Source: JBQTII01 sp052387905 (GTDB lineage: Bacteria > Actinomycetota > Actinomycetes > Sporichthyales > Sporichthyaceae). From it: a stretch of 64,000 bases of DNA. The notes below the pieces were generated by a model, which saw nothing but the letters and a program-made list of their open reading frames with translations, searched no databases and had not been told where the DNA came from. Made by a program: the position numbers and the translations under genes. Positions 8,423 to 16,178 of the stretch are shown piece after piece; within the stretch, counting starts at the first letter, position 1, and each line of letters starts with the position of its first letter. The stretch spans positions 62,001 to 126,000 of the forward strand of contig JBQTIR010000020.1 in assembly GCA_052387905.1 (NCBI GenBank). The letters run 5' to 3'.

Positions 8423-9168
8423 AGCTTGTTCACCTCGCCGCCGTCGATCACGACCACGGATCCGGTCATGAAGTCCGACAGGGGCGACGCGAGGTAACAG
8501 ACCAGCGGGCCGAACTCCTCGCCGCGCCCCATCCGGCCCGCGGGAATCTTCTTCACCCGCGCGGCCAGGGTGGCCGGGTCCGCCAGCACGGCGGCCTGGG
8601 CGTCGGTCTCGAACGCCCCGGGGGCGACGGCGTTCACCTGGATCCCGAACCGCGCCCACTCAGCGGCCAGCGCCTTGGTGAACTGCAGCACCGCGCCCTT
8701 GGACGCGGAGTACGAGACCAGGATCGGCTTGCCGTTGATACCCGAGGTGCTGGCGACGTTGATGACCTTGCCGGAGCGCTGGGCGAGGAAGTGCTTCCCG
8801 GCGGCCCGGGTGAGGACGGCCGGTGCGCGGACGTTGACGTCGAACACCTCGTCCCACTGCTCCTGCGCCTGCTCGCTGAACTTGCCCGCGGGGGCGATGC
8901 CGGCGTTATTGACCACGACGTCGAGACGCCCGAACTCCGCCACCGCCCGGTCGGCCAGGGCGGCGACCTCGTCCGCACTGCGCATGTCGACGGTGGCGAT
9001 CGCGATCCGCTCGGGCGCGCAGGCCTGCAGCTTTTCCAGGTCGCCGGTCGAACGAGCCACGGCCAGAATCCGCGCTCCTTCGGCGACCAGCGCCTCCGCC
9101 GCCGCCTTGCCGAGCCCTCGGCTGGCGCCGGTCACGATCGCGACGCGGTCGGTGAGCTGAAGGTCCAT
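8419..9168 (-). CDS. Short-chain dehydrogenase/reductase
   Basis: A 249-residue classical SDR. The cofactor-binding motif TGASRGLG is near residues 14-21, NNAG near 90, and the catalytic Ser/Tyr/Lys are in VASTSG and YSASK. The C-terminus SVVVIDGGEVNKL is typical. It interconverts an alcohol and a ketone with NAD(P)(H). Its start ATG shares a base with the stop of the acyl-CoA ligase gene and its stop overlaps the next gene, so the three are coupled. It may handle a 3-hydroxyacyl-CoA or a ring hydroxyl installed by one of the P450s. Confidence 0.9.
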   Translation of the reverse strand: MDLQLTDRVAIVTGASRGLGKAAAEALVAEGARILAVARSTGDLEKLQACAPERIAIATVDMRSADEVAALADRAVAEFGRLDVVVNNAGIAPAGKFSEQAQEQWDEVFDVNVRAPAVLTRAAGKHFLAQRSGKVINVASTSGINGKPILVSYSASKGAVLQFTKALAAEWARFGIQVNAVAPGAFETDAQAAVLADPATLAARVKKIPAGRMGRGEEFGPLVCYLASPLSDFMTGSVVVIDGGEVNKL

Positions 9169-10721
9169 CAGTTACCCTTCCCCTCAGGGTTGACCTCGGT
9201 GATCCGGGCGACGATGTCGCGCTTGGCGATCTTGCCGACGGCGTTCTTGGGCAGGGCGTCCATGGCCACGACCCGGCCCGGCATCTTGATGCTCGGGAGG
9301 CCCGCGGCCCGGCAGTGCGCCAGCAGTTCGGACTCGGTGGCGCTCGCGCCTGCACGGAAGGCCACGGCGGCGAGCACGGACTCGCCCCACTCGGCGTCCG
9401 GCAGCCCGATCACCGCCGCTTCCAGGACGGCGGGGTGGGCGTAGAGGACGTGCTCGACCTCCGACGGGGTGATGTTGTACCCGCCGCGGATGATCAGGTC
9501 CTTCTTGCGGTCGACGATGTAGAGGTAGCCCTCGTCGTCGAAGGTGCCGATGTCGCCGGAGTGCATCCAGCCGTCGACCAGCGCCTCGGCGGTCTTCTCG
9601 GGACTGCGGTGGTAGCCGGTCATCGTGTACGGGGTGTGGAACAGGACCTCTCCGCGTTCCCCGGGCGCGCAGTCCCCGCCCTTGCCGTCGTCGACCCGCA
9701 CGTCGACGAGGTAGGAGGGCCGCCCGCACGAGGCGGTCAGGCCGGTCTGGCCCTCGGCGATGCGACGGTGGTCGTCCTGGCGCAGCATGGTGGCGATCGA
9801 GGCGATCTCGGCCATGCCGTAGAGCTGGCTGAAGATCGGCCCGAACCGGCCGACCATCTCCCCGACCCGGTCCGGTGCGATCGGGGCGGCGCCGTAGCCG
9901 ATGTGCTCCAGGGAGGAGAGCTGCGCCTTCTGCACGCCCGCTTCAAGGACCCGGTAGAGCATGGTCGGGACCAGGTAGGTGTGGGTCGCCTGCGCGCGCG
10001 AGGCCGCCGCGGCGAACGCCTCCGGATCGAACCCGCGGGCGTCGAGGAAGCCGACGGCCCCGCCGAGCAGGAAACTCGGCGCCAGTGTGATCTGGACGCT
10101 GGAGTTGTGCGGAATGGTGATCAGCCAGCGCGAGCGGGCGCTCATCCCGTACTCCAGGGCGGCCACCATGGCGTGGGTGGCCACGGCCCGCGAGTCGAAC
10201 ACGATGCCCTTGGGCTGACCGGTGGTCCCGCTGGTGTAGACGATGCAGAACTCGTCCGAGGGGGCCCGCCCGTGCAGGGAGGATGGAGCGGTATCGGCAG
10301 CGGACGCCAGGCACCCGTAACCGTCATCTGACGGGTCATCGACGTCGAGCACCGCGAAGCCGAAATCGGCCGCCAGCGCCTGCGCCATCTCACGGAACGG
10401 CGCCTCGGTCACCAGTACCCGCGCGCCGGCGTTGTCGAAGATTGACCGGTACTCCTGCGCACTCATCCGGAAGTTCAGGCCGCAGTACACGCCCCCGGCC
10501 TTCGTGACGCCGGCGATCGCCTCGGCGACCTCGAGGCGGTTGCGCAGCAGCACCGCGACTCGGTCCCCCTTGCGCACGCCGTAGCGCCCGCGCAGGGTGT
10601 TCGCGAGCCGATTGGACCGCGCGTCGAGCTCGGCATAGGTCAGGGACCGGTCACCGTCGTACGCGGCGACCGACTTCGGGTTCGCCCGCGCGTGTTTCGC
10701 TACCGCTACCCCGATGTCCAT
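9168..10721 (-). CDS. Acyl-CoA synthetase (AMP-forming, FadD-like)
   Basis: A 517-residue adenylate-forming ligase. The AMP-binding signature is YTSGTTGQPKG (about residues 164-174), followed by the A5-like QLYGMAE, the hinge region SGDIGTFDDEGYLYIVDRKKD and the catalytic C-terminal Lys region (SIKMPGRVVAMDALPKNAVGK). It activates a carboxylic acid to its CoA thioester and so commits it to the beta-oxidation and aldol steps encoded around it. The ATG at 10719-10721 is preceded by GGGAGAGAC. A strong compound palindrome lies directly upstream, so its expression may be set separately from the first half of the operon. Confidence 0.92.
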   Translation of the reverse strand: MDIGVAVAKHARANPKSVAAYDGDRSLTYAELDARSNRLANTLRGRYGVRKGDRVAVLLRNRLEVAEAIAGVTKAGGVYCGLNFRMSAQEYRSIFDNAGARVLVTEAPFREMAQALAADFGFAVLDVDDPSDDGYGCLASAADTAPSSLHGRAPSDEFCIVYTSGTTGQPKGIVFDSRAVATHAMVAALEYGMSARSRWLITIPHNSSVQITLAPSFLLGGAVGFLDARGFDPEAFAAAASRAQATHTYLVPTMLYRVLEAGVQKAQLSSLEHIGYGAAPIAPDRVGEMVGRFGPIFSQLYGMAEIASIATMLRQDDHRRIAEGQTGLTASCGRPSYLVDVRVDDGKGGDCAPGERGEVLFHTPYTMTGYHRSPEKTAEALVDGWMHSGDIGTFDDEGYLYIVDRKKDLIIRGGYNITPSEVEHVLYAHPAVLEAAVIGLPDAEWGESVLAAVAFRAGASATESELLAHCRAAGLPSIKMPGRVVAMDALPKNAVGKIAKRDIVARITEVNPEGKGN

Positions 10722-10734
10722 GTCTCTCCCTTCG

Positions 10735-10782
10735 TTGCGTCAGCGAGAACGCTCGCTATAGCGAGCGATGCCGCTGACGCAA
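10735..10782. promoter_or_regulatory. 48-base compound palindrome between thiolase-like and ligase genes
   Basis: The outer arms TTGCGTCAGCG (10735-10745) and CGCTGACGCAA (10772-10782) are perfect reverse complements. They enclose a second perfect 18-base palindrome, CGCTCGCTATAGCGAGCG (10750-10767). In RNA this would form an extremely stable stem or cruciform just before the ligase ribosome-binding site. No T-tract follows on the minus strand. It could be a processing or attenuation hairpin, a terminator, or a dimeric operator. Confidence 0.75.
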
Positions 10783-10796
10783 GAGCGTGGTGGCAG

Positions 10797-11954
10797 TCAT
10801 CGGGCGCGGCCGAGGATCGCCAGGTTGTAGTACTGCGCGCCCGAACCGGCTCCCGCGGCGATCGCCACCTCGGCCCCGGGCACCTGCCGGTCGCCCGCTT
10901 GGCCGCGGACCTGCCGGACCGCCTCGGCGATCTTCAACGACGGCCCGCCCCAGCCGATGTGCGCGAAGGACAACAGGCCGCCGTCGGTGCAGGTCGGCAG
11001 TTTGCCGTCGAGTCCGATGCCGGTCGCCAGGGCGAAGTCCGTTCCTTCGCCCTCGCCGCAGAACCCGAGTGCCTCGAACTGGCGCGCGACCTCGAGGGAG
11101 TTGACGTCGTAGAGCTGAGCGGTGTCGACGTCGCTGCGCCCCAGACCCGCCTGCCCGAAGGCCTTGTCCGCGGCCCGCGCGCCGATCGACCAGACCTCGT
11201 CGTAGCGCGGCGGGTCGACGTACTGCTGACGCCTCCACTCCATGCCGGCGCCAAGCACCACGACCGGCCTCTGCCGCAGGTCGCGGGCGCGCGCCAGGCT
11301 GGTCACCACGAACGCGGCGCCTCCCTCAGAGGCCAGGCACAGGTCGAGGAGGGTGAACGGGTCGACGATCCTCGGGGCGTCCAGCACGTCCTGCGCGGTG
11401 TACGGGCCGCGCCCGAACATCACAGCGTCGGGGTTGGCCGCGCCGAGGTTGCGGATCGTCGCGGCGATCTGCGCGGCGCCGGCCCGAGCGTGCGGGAAGC
11501 GGTGCAGGTGGCGCTGAGCGACGAGCGCGAAGTGCGCTGCCGTGAACGCGCCGAAGGGTTCGACGAACTCGTTGCCCGGCTGCGTGTAGGACGCGACCCG
11601 GCCGCCGCCGAGGATCCCGGCCTGACCCCCCGTCACCAGGACGGTGGTGGCCTGGCCGGTGAGGATGGCACCCGCGGCGTCGAGCAGCCCGGGGATGCCC
11701 TGCGGGTAGGAGTCACCGATCCAGTCGATCGGGGTGCCGAGCAGCGTCGACCAGTCCGCCGACCCGGGTGCCAGCGTGGTGCCGCCGGGACCGGGCCAGC
11801 GAGCAGCGATGCCGTCGATGTCGCTGTGGCGCAGTCCCGCGTCGGCCAGCGCGAGCTTCGCAGCGTCCAGCATGACCTGCACGGAGTTGCGCTCCGAGCG
11901 CTTTTGCTGCTTCGTCACCCCGATGCCAACGATCGCGACGTCCTGCAGTTTCAC
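10797..11954 (-). CDS. Thiolase-like protein of the Ltp2/SCP-x type (putative retro-aldolase)
   Basis: A 385-residue thiolase-fold protein starting at a GTG (11952-11954) that overlaps the stop of the DUF35 gene. The N-terminus KLQDVAIVGIG and C-terminus GSGAQYYNLAILGRAR match lipid-transfer-type thiolases. The nucleophilic Cys of true thiolases is missing: the corresponding strand reads VLVTGGQAGILGG. In steroid-degrading actinobacteria such Cys-less thiolases (Ltp2) work with a DUF35 partner as side-chain retro-aldolases. The adjacent, coupled DUF35 gene supports that role here. It would cleave a beta-hydroxyacyl-CoA by retro-aldol reaction, releasing a ketone or aldehyde that the ALDH or SDR could take up. 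Confidence 0.8.
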   Translation of the reverse strand: MKLQDVAIVGIGVTKQQKRSERNSVQVMLDAAKLALADAGLRHSDIDGIAARWPGPGGTTLAPGSADWSTLLGTPIDWIGDSYPQGIPGLLDAAGAILTGQATTVLVTGGQAGILGGGRVASYTQPGNEFVEPFGAFTAAHFALVAQRHLHRFPHARAGAAQIAATIRNLGAANPDAVMFGRGPYTAQDVLDAPRIVDPFTLLDLCLASEGGAAFVVTSLARARDLRQRPVVVLGAGMEWRRQQYVDPPRYDEVWSIGARAADKAFGQAGLGRSDVDTAQLYDVNSLEVARQFEALGFCGEGEGTDFALATGIGLDGKLPTCTDGGLLSFAHIGWGGPSLKIAEAVRQVRGQAGDRQVPGAEVAIAAGAGSGAQYYNLAILGRAR

Positions 11955-12346
11955 GTCGCCACCGCCCGGAAGGCCGGCAGGGCGCGCTCGCCCCGCTCGA
12001 TCCAGGTGAGCTCGACGGGGGTCCCGATGGGCGCGGAGTCGACGAGGTTCGCGAGCATGCTCCACCCTTCGTCGAGATCGACCACGGCTAGGACATAGGG
12101 CACCTCGAACTCCGGGCTCGGCGCCTTGTGTACGACGGTCACGCTGTACACGGTGCCGCGCCCGGAACTGCGCTCGTAGGCCCAGTTCTCGCTCAGGCAC
12201 TGGGGGCAAGCGATCTGCGGGGAGAAAAAGCTGCCGCCGCAGTCGCGGCACACCGGCCGGACCAAAACGCCGCTGCGGGCCGCGGCCCAGAACGGCGCGG
12301 TCAGCTCGCCGGACACGCCAATCTCCACCGGCGCCTCAGCCGCCAC
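11951..12346 (-). CDS. DUF35 OB-fold/zinc-ribbon protein, partner of the thiolase-like protein
   Basis: A 131-residue acyl-CoA-associated OB-fold protein. A rubredoxin-like zinc ribbon with two CxxC pairs (VCRDCGG and CPQC, about residues 32-50) precedes the OB fold (GTVYSVTVVH, PYVLAVVDLDEG). The start is a GTG at 12344-12346, 11 bases inside the end of the P450 gene. Family members form obligatory complexes with thiolase-fold partners and bring in the acyl-CoA, and the GTGA overlap with the Ltp2-like gene fits a 1:1 complex. Confidence 0.85.
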   Translation of the reverse strand: MAAEAPVEIGVSGELTAPFWAAARSGVLVRPVCRDCGGSFFSPQIACPQCLSENWAYERSSGRGTVYSVTVVHKAPSPEFEVPYVLAVVDLDEGWSMLANLVDSAPIGTPVELTWIERGERALPAFRAVAT

Positions 12347-13517
12347 CGGGGGTGAACAGCAGCGGCAGGGCCGCCATCTGCCGGACGTTGCCGGTTTCGT
12401 GCACGGGAATGAAACCCTCGGGCACCCGAAACTCGCCGACGCGGGTCAGAAATTGCTCGAAGCCCACCCGCAGGATGGCCAGGGCGAGCGGCGAACCGAC
12501 GCAGCGGTGCACCCCGGCCCCGAAGCCGAGGTGACCCATCGGCTTGCGGTCGATGTCCACGACGTTGGGGTCGCCTTCCACCACCTCGGGGTCCCGGCTG
12601 GCGGCGCCGAAGGAGAGCAGCACGCGGTCCCCGGCCTTGATCTTCACTCCGGAGATCTCGGTGTCCACCGTGGCCCGCCGGGCCATGTTCGGCGCGCCCT
12701 GGAACATCCGCAGAAACTCCTCGATCGCCCGGGGGAGCTTCTTCGGGTCGGCGACGAGGGTCTTACGGTCCTCGGGGTGGGTGGCGAGGTGATACAGCCC
12801 GCCGGAGAAGGCGTAGCCCGTGGTGCCGACGCCGCCGATGGTCAGTTGCGACATCGTGCCGATCTTGTCGGCCTCGGTGTAGCCCTCGTGCTGGAAGGCG
12901 AGCAAGGCGTCGACGATGTCACCGCGCGGCGGCTCGGCGCGGCGTTGTTCGAGGTACTCGGCAATCTTCTCCATTCCCTTGACGAAGCCGATCCCGCGTT
13001 CCTCCATCGGGCCGGTGAGGTCGAAGCACTTCATCAGATACGGCAGGTCGGCGGCGTCCATGCCCGCGACCTCGGCGGAGAAGACCACCTGCGGCAGCGT
13101 ATTGGCGAACTGGCTGACGACCTCCACCTCGCCGGTGCCGATGAAGGAGTCGATGAGCGCGTCCGCGTGCGCCTTGATCGTCGGCTCGAGCTCCTTGGCC
13201 ATCTTCGGCGTCAGGAACGGATGGATCGCGGCGCGCAGCGCGGTCTGCAGCGGCGGGTCGACCTCGCCCGGCGCGAAATAGGGCAGGCCCTCGGGCCGGT
13301 TCACCATGAAGCCGTGGGAGTTGGTGAACGTCTGCCAGTCGATCGCGGCACGCTTGACGTCGGAGTAGCGCTGCAGGATCCAGTAACCCTCCCCCACCTC
13401 GCTGCGGGCGACGGGGCACTTGGCGTGCAGGTCCGGGATCAGGTCGTCCCAGCGCTCGTTGAGCTCGGGGTCACCGAGGTCGTAGTCGGCGACGAAGTCG
13501 CGGCTGAACGGCGTCAC
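12336..13517 (-). CDS. Cytochrome P450 (paralogue of the P450 at 28598)
   Basis: A 393-residue P450. The haem loop is FGAGVHRCVGSP (Cys339), ExxR is E267-FLR, and the I-helix has GGVGTTGYAF (about 228-237). The start is a GTG (13515-13517) overlapping the TGA of the isochorismatase gene. By my hand count it is about 65% identical to the P450 at 28598 over the first 310 residues, including identical runs such as GTTGYAFSGG and LSFGAASRDP. The two are recent duplicates, each close to the same promoter box. They probably hydroxylate the same or closely related molecules. Electron partners are not encoded here. Confidence 0.92.
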   Translation of the reverse strand: MTPFSRDFVADYDLGDPELNERWDDLIPDLHAKCPVARSEVGEGYWILQRYSDVKRAAIDWQTFTNSHGFMVNRPEGLPYFAPGEVDPPLQTALRAAIHPFLTPKMAKELEPTIKAHADALIDSFIGTGEVEVVSQFANTLPQVVFSAEVAGMDAADLPYLMKCFDLTGPMEERGIGFVKGMEKIAEYLEQRRAEPPRGDIVDALLAFQHEGYTEADKIGTMSQLTIGGVGTTGYAFSGGLYHLATHPEDRKTLVADPKKLPRAIEEFLRMFQGAPNMARRATVDTEISGVKIKAGDRVLLSFGAASRDPEVVEGDPNVVDIDRKPMGHLGFGAGVHRCVGSPLALAILRVGFEQFLTRVGEFRVPEGFIPVHETGNVRQMAALPLLFTPGGG

Positions 13518-14164
13518 GCCGCCCCTCCCTTGGTCAGGGCCGCCTCGACGGCGGCGGTGTCGAGGACCTGGGCGTAGTAGATCGCCAGGTTGAGCAGGGT
13601 CGCGTTGTGCTCGGCGTCGGACATCGCGGCCGTGGCGTCGGAGACGAAGACGACGTTGAAGCCGTGTTGGAAGGCGTCGCGGGCCAGGCAGTCGCAGCAG
13701 CCGTTGCTCGCGAGACCGGTGATGATCAGGGTCTCGATGCCGCGCTTGCGCAGCAGCGCGAGCAGGTCGGTGTCGGCCTCGGGGTGCAGCGGGCTGGACT
13801 TGCGCTTCACGATCAGCGTGTCCGACGGTTTCACCGTCAACGCGGCATTCAGCTCGTAGGACGCGCTGCCCGGCAGCAGGGCCTGGTCGGTCAGCGGTTC
13901 GTCGGGCGCGACCTCACCGGGCGGGCCGAAGGAGTGCTGGGTGATCACCACCAGCCCACCGGCGCCGCGTACGGCGTCGTGGACGCGGTTGGCGTTGGCC
14001 AGCGCATCCCGCGCGTCCGCCGTGCCCATGGGTTCGCCGTCGGCGACGAAGAAGTTCTGGAAGTCGATGGCGATCACGGCGGTGGTGGCGGGATCGATCG
14101 GCTTGTCCAACCCCATCAGCCGACCGCGTTCCACGGCTGACTGCGGCAAGGTGATTGTGTGCAT
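13514..14164 (-). CDS. Isochorismatase-like cysteine hydrolase
   Basis: A 216-residue protein of the isochorismatase/nicotinamidase superfamily. The catalytic triad is visible as Asp34 (AIDFQNFF), Lys120 (LIVKRKSS) and a Cys in ASNGCCDCLARDAF (Cys156 by spacing to ARDA). The family hydrolyses amides or vinyl ethers. I chose the ATG at 14162-14164 because GGAG precedes it (CTGGAGGAGCTC). The frame stays open to 14254, where an upstream ATGATG lies in the regulatory box, so a longer form cannot be excluded. It is the first gene of the long operon and diverges from the alcohol dehydrogenase. Confidence 0.85.
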   Translation of the reverse strand: MHTITLPQSAVERGRLMGLDKPIDPATTAVIAIDFQNFFVADGEPMGTADARDALANANRVHDAVRGAGGLVVITQHSFGPPGEVAPDEPLTDQALLPGSASYELNAALTVKPSDTLIVKRKSSPLHPEADTDLLALLRKRGIETLIITGLASNGCCDCLARDAFQHGFNVVFVSDATAAMSDAEHNATLLNLAIYYAQVLDTAAVEAALTKGGAA

Positions 14165-14235
14165 GAGCTCCTCCAGAGACCGGCGACGCCGCGAAGCGCA
14201 CTCCCAGCATTTCAGATCCGCTGCCGCCAACTCTT

Positions 14236-14255
14236 CCATAACTAGGGTCATCATT
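14236..14255. promoter_or_regulatory. Shared regulatory box in divergent promoter, copy 1
   Basis: CCATAACTAGGGTCATCATT lies in the 131-base gap between the divergent isochorismatase and alcohol dehydrogenase genes. It matches the box at 29792-29811 at 18 of 20 positions. -10-like sequences flank it on both strands (TATAGT at about 14258-14263 for the plus-strand gene, TATGAAT on the minus strand). Two GntR proteins with the same recognition helix are encoded nearby, which makes this a good operator candidate. Confidence 0.55.
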
Positions 14256-14295
14256 CATATAGTCTGTGCCAACCGATTTCTTCGGAGGAGATCTC

Positions 14296-15378
14296 ATGAC
14301 CAACCTTTCCGCCGTCCTGGTCGAGCCCAAGAACCTGGAGATCCGCGACCTGCCCACACCCGACCCGGTGCCGGGCGGTCTGACGATCGACCTGCTGTAC
14401 GGCGGCGTATGCGGCAGCGACGTCCACCTCTACACCGGGCAGGCCGGCGCGCTGCCGTTCCCGGTGATCCTCGGCCATGAGGGCGTGGGCCGGATCGCCC
14501 GCCTCGGCGCGGGCGTGACCACCGACTTCGCCAGCCAGCCGGTCGCCGAGGGCGACCTCGTGTACTGGTCGCCGATCGCCCTGTGCGGCGCGTGCTACAC
14601 CTGCACCGTCTTGGAGCAGACCCCGTGCGAGCACTCCTCGTTCTTCGAGCACGCCGACAAGCCGAACTGGGGCACCTACCAGGAGCGGATCTGGATCCCG
14701 GCGAAGCAGCCGTTCTTCAAGCTCCCCGAAGGCGCCGACCCGGTGGCGCTCGCCGCCATGGGCTGTGCGCTGCCCACGGCGCTCAAAGCCTTCGACCAGA
14801 TTCGGCCGGTCCGGGTGGACGACGTCGTCGTCATCCAGGGCGCCGGCCCGGTCGGGCTGGCGGCCGCGATGGTCGCCTCGGTCTCCGGCGCGCGTGAGGT
14901 CATCCTGATCGACAGTGTGGCCCGCAAGCTCGAGGTGGCGCGCGGCATGGGCGCGACGACCACTTTCGACCTGTCCACCACCACCGCCGAGGAGCGGCGC
15001 GAAGCGATCTACCGGCTGTCCGGGCCGACCGGGCCGCGGGTGGTCCTGGAGGCCGCCGGCGCGCTGTCCGCGTTTGCCGAAGGCTCCGACCTCACGGGAG
15101 TGAACGGCACCTACGGCGTGATCGGCCTGTGGGGTCCCGTCGGCCCCACCGAGGTGCACCCCGGCGACATCTCGTGGCGCAACAAGTCCATCAGTGGCGC
15201 GACGTTCCCGAAGACCAAGCACTACTACGGCGCCGTCCAGTTGTGCGCCCGCCTGCAGGACCGCTTCCCGATCGCCGATCTAATCACCCACCGGTTCAAG
15301 GTCGAGGACTCCGAGCGGGCACTGCACACCGTCGAGAGCGGCGAAGCCATCAAGGCGGTCATCGCGCCCGGACTCTGA
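14296..15378 (+). CDS. Zinc-dependent medium-chain alcohol dehydrogenase
   Basis: A 360-residue MDR-family dehydrogenase. The catalytic zinc ligands are Cys39 (CGSDVH), His61-Glu62 (GHEGVG) and Cys157. The structural zinc set is Cys97, Cys100, Cys103 and Cys111, and the NAD(P) fold has GAGPVG (182-187). GGAGGAG ends nine bases before the ATG at 14296, so the start is secure. It would oxidise an alcohol to an aldehyde or ketone, feeding the ALDH at the far end of the divergent operon. It ends only five bases from the convergent GntR gene, with no room for a separate terminator. Confidence 0.93.
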   Translation: MTNLSAVLVEPKNLEIRDLPTPDPVPGGLTIDLLYGGVCGSDVHLYTGQAGALPFPVILGHEGVGRIARLGAGVTTDFASQPVAEGDLVYWSPIALCGACYTCTVLEQTPCEHSSFFEHADKPNWGTYQERIWIPAKQPFFKLPEGADPVALAAMGCALPTALKAFDQIRPVRVDDVVVIQGAGPVGLAAAMVASVSGAREVILIDSVARKLEVARGMGATTTFDLSTTTAEERREAIYRLSGPTGPRVVLEAAGALSAFAEGSDLTGVNGTYGVIGLWGPVGPTEVHPGDISWRNKSISGATFPKTKHYYGAVQLCARLQDRFPIADLITHRFKVEDSERALHTVESGEAIKAVIAPGL

Positions 15379-15383
15379 CCGGC

Positions 15384-16178
15384 TCAGCCGCCGTACATCT
15401 CCCACGTCAGCACCCGGTCCATCACCTGGGCGTAGTTGCGGTCGTAGTAGCCGAGTGTCTCCGCGAGATGCGCCCGCATCGCGGACCGCGCCCGCTCCGG
15501 ATCGTGCCCTTCGATGGCTGCGCAGATCGACTCATGATGGTCCAGCACCGCCTTGCGCGCCTTGGCCGGGTAGTGCACACCGAGGGCAGAACCGTCGGTG
15601 ATCCAGTCCAGGGAGTTGTGCAGGTAGGCGAGGACGGGGTTGCCGCCACCCTGAGCGATCAGATCGTGAAAGCGCTGGTTCTCGAAGAGGAACACCTCCT
15701 CCTCGGCGAGGGCGCCGGCCATCCGGTCGACCGAGTCACGCACCTCGGCGGCCAACGCATCGTCCGCGCGGGCGGCGCAGAGCTCGGCGGTGAGCGGTTC
15801 CAGATACAGCCGTGTCTCGACGATCGAGCGAAACGGTGTCTGGGCGAACTGCATGAGCAGGGCGAGCGTGCTGGCGAGGTGGCGCGAGTCCGGCATCGCG
15901 ACCACCGGCCCGCCGCCGCGGCCCGGCCGCAGGGCGATGACCCCTTGCAGCTCCAATACACGCAAGGCCTCGCGCAGGGTGTTGCGCCCGACGCCGTAGG
16001 TCACGAGCATGTCCTTCTCGGCCGGCAGTTGGTCGCCCGCCCGGAGCTTGCCCTCCCGGATCTCGCGCACGATCCGCTGGGCGATCACGCTGGCCCGCTT
16101 GGGCGGCATGCCCGGCATCTGCTGGCGCGGTGTGGTGTCCAGGTGGCCGCTGCGCGCGACCTCGGGCGGCGAACTCAC
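15384..16178 (-). CDS. GntR/FadR-family transcriptional regulator, copy 1
   Basis: About 264 residues from a GTG (16176-16178) that overlaps the stop of the upstream gene. An N-terminal winged helix (LPAEKDMLVTYGVGRNTLRE) is followed by an all-helical FCD ligand domain (MQFAQTPFRSIVETRLYLEP, LIAQGGGNP, HHESICAAIE). It is closely similar throughout to the GntR protein at 29855 and shares the exact recognition segment VGRNTLREALRVLELQGV. FCD regulators bind acids or CoA esters and usually repress catabolic genes. It lies last in the operon it probably controls. Confidence 0.9.
   Translation of the reverse strand: MSSPPEVARSGHLDTTPRQQMPGMPPKRASVIAQRIVREIREGKLRAGDQLPAEKDMLVTYGVGRNTLREALRVLELQGVIALRPGRGGGPVVAMPDSRHLASTLALLMQFAQTPFRSIVETRLYLEPLTAELCAARADDALAAEVRDSVDRMAGALAEEEVFLFENQRFHDLIAQGGGNPVLAYLHNSLDWITDGSALGVHYPAKARKAVLDHHESICAAIEGHDPERARSAMRAHLAETLGYYDRNYAQVMDRVLTWEMYGG

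Noticed and set aside
8423..8659. Upstream extension of the small amidohydrolase frame
   Set aside because: It is a shadow of the SDR gene. The true N-terminus is the GTG at 8420-8422, which leads into IIDGHTHV.
9315..10331. Plus-strand 338-codon frame inside the acyl-CoA ligase gene
   Set aside because: Antisense to a gene with an intact AMP-binding signature; composition is typical of a shadow frame.
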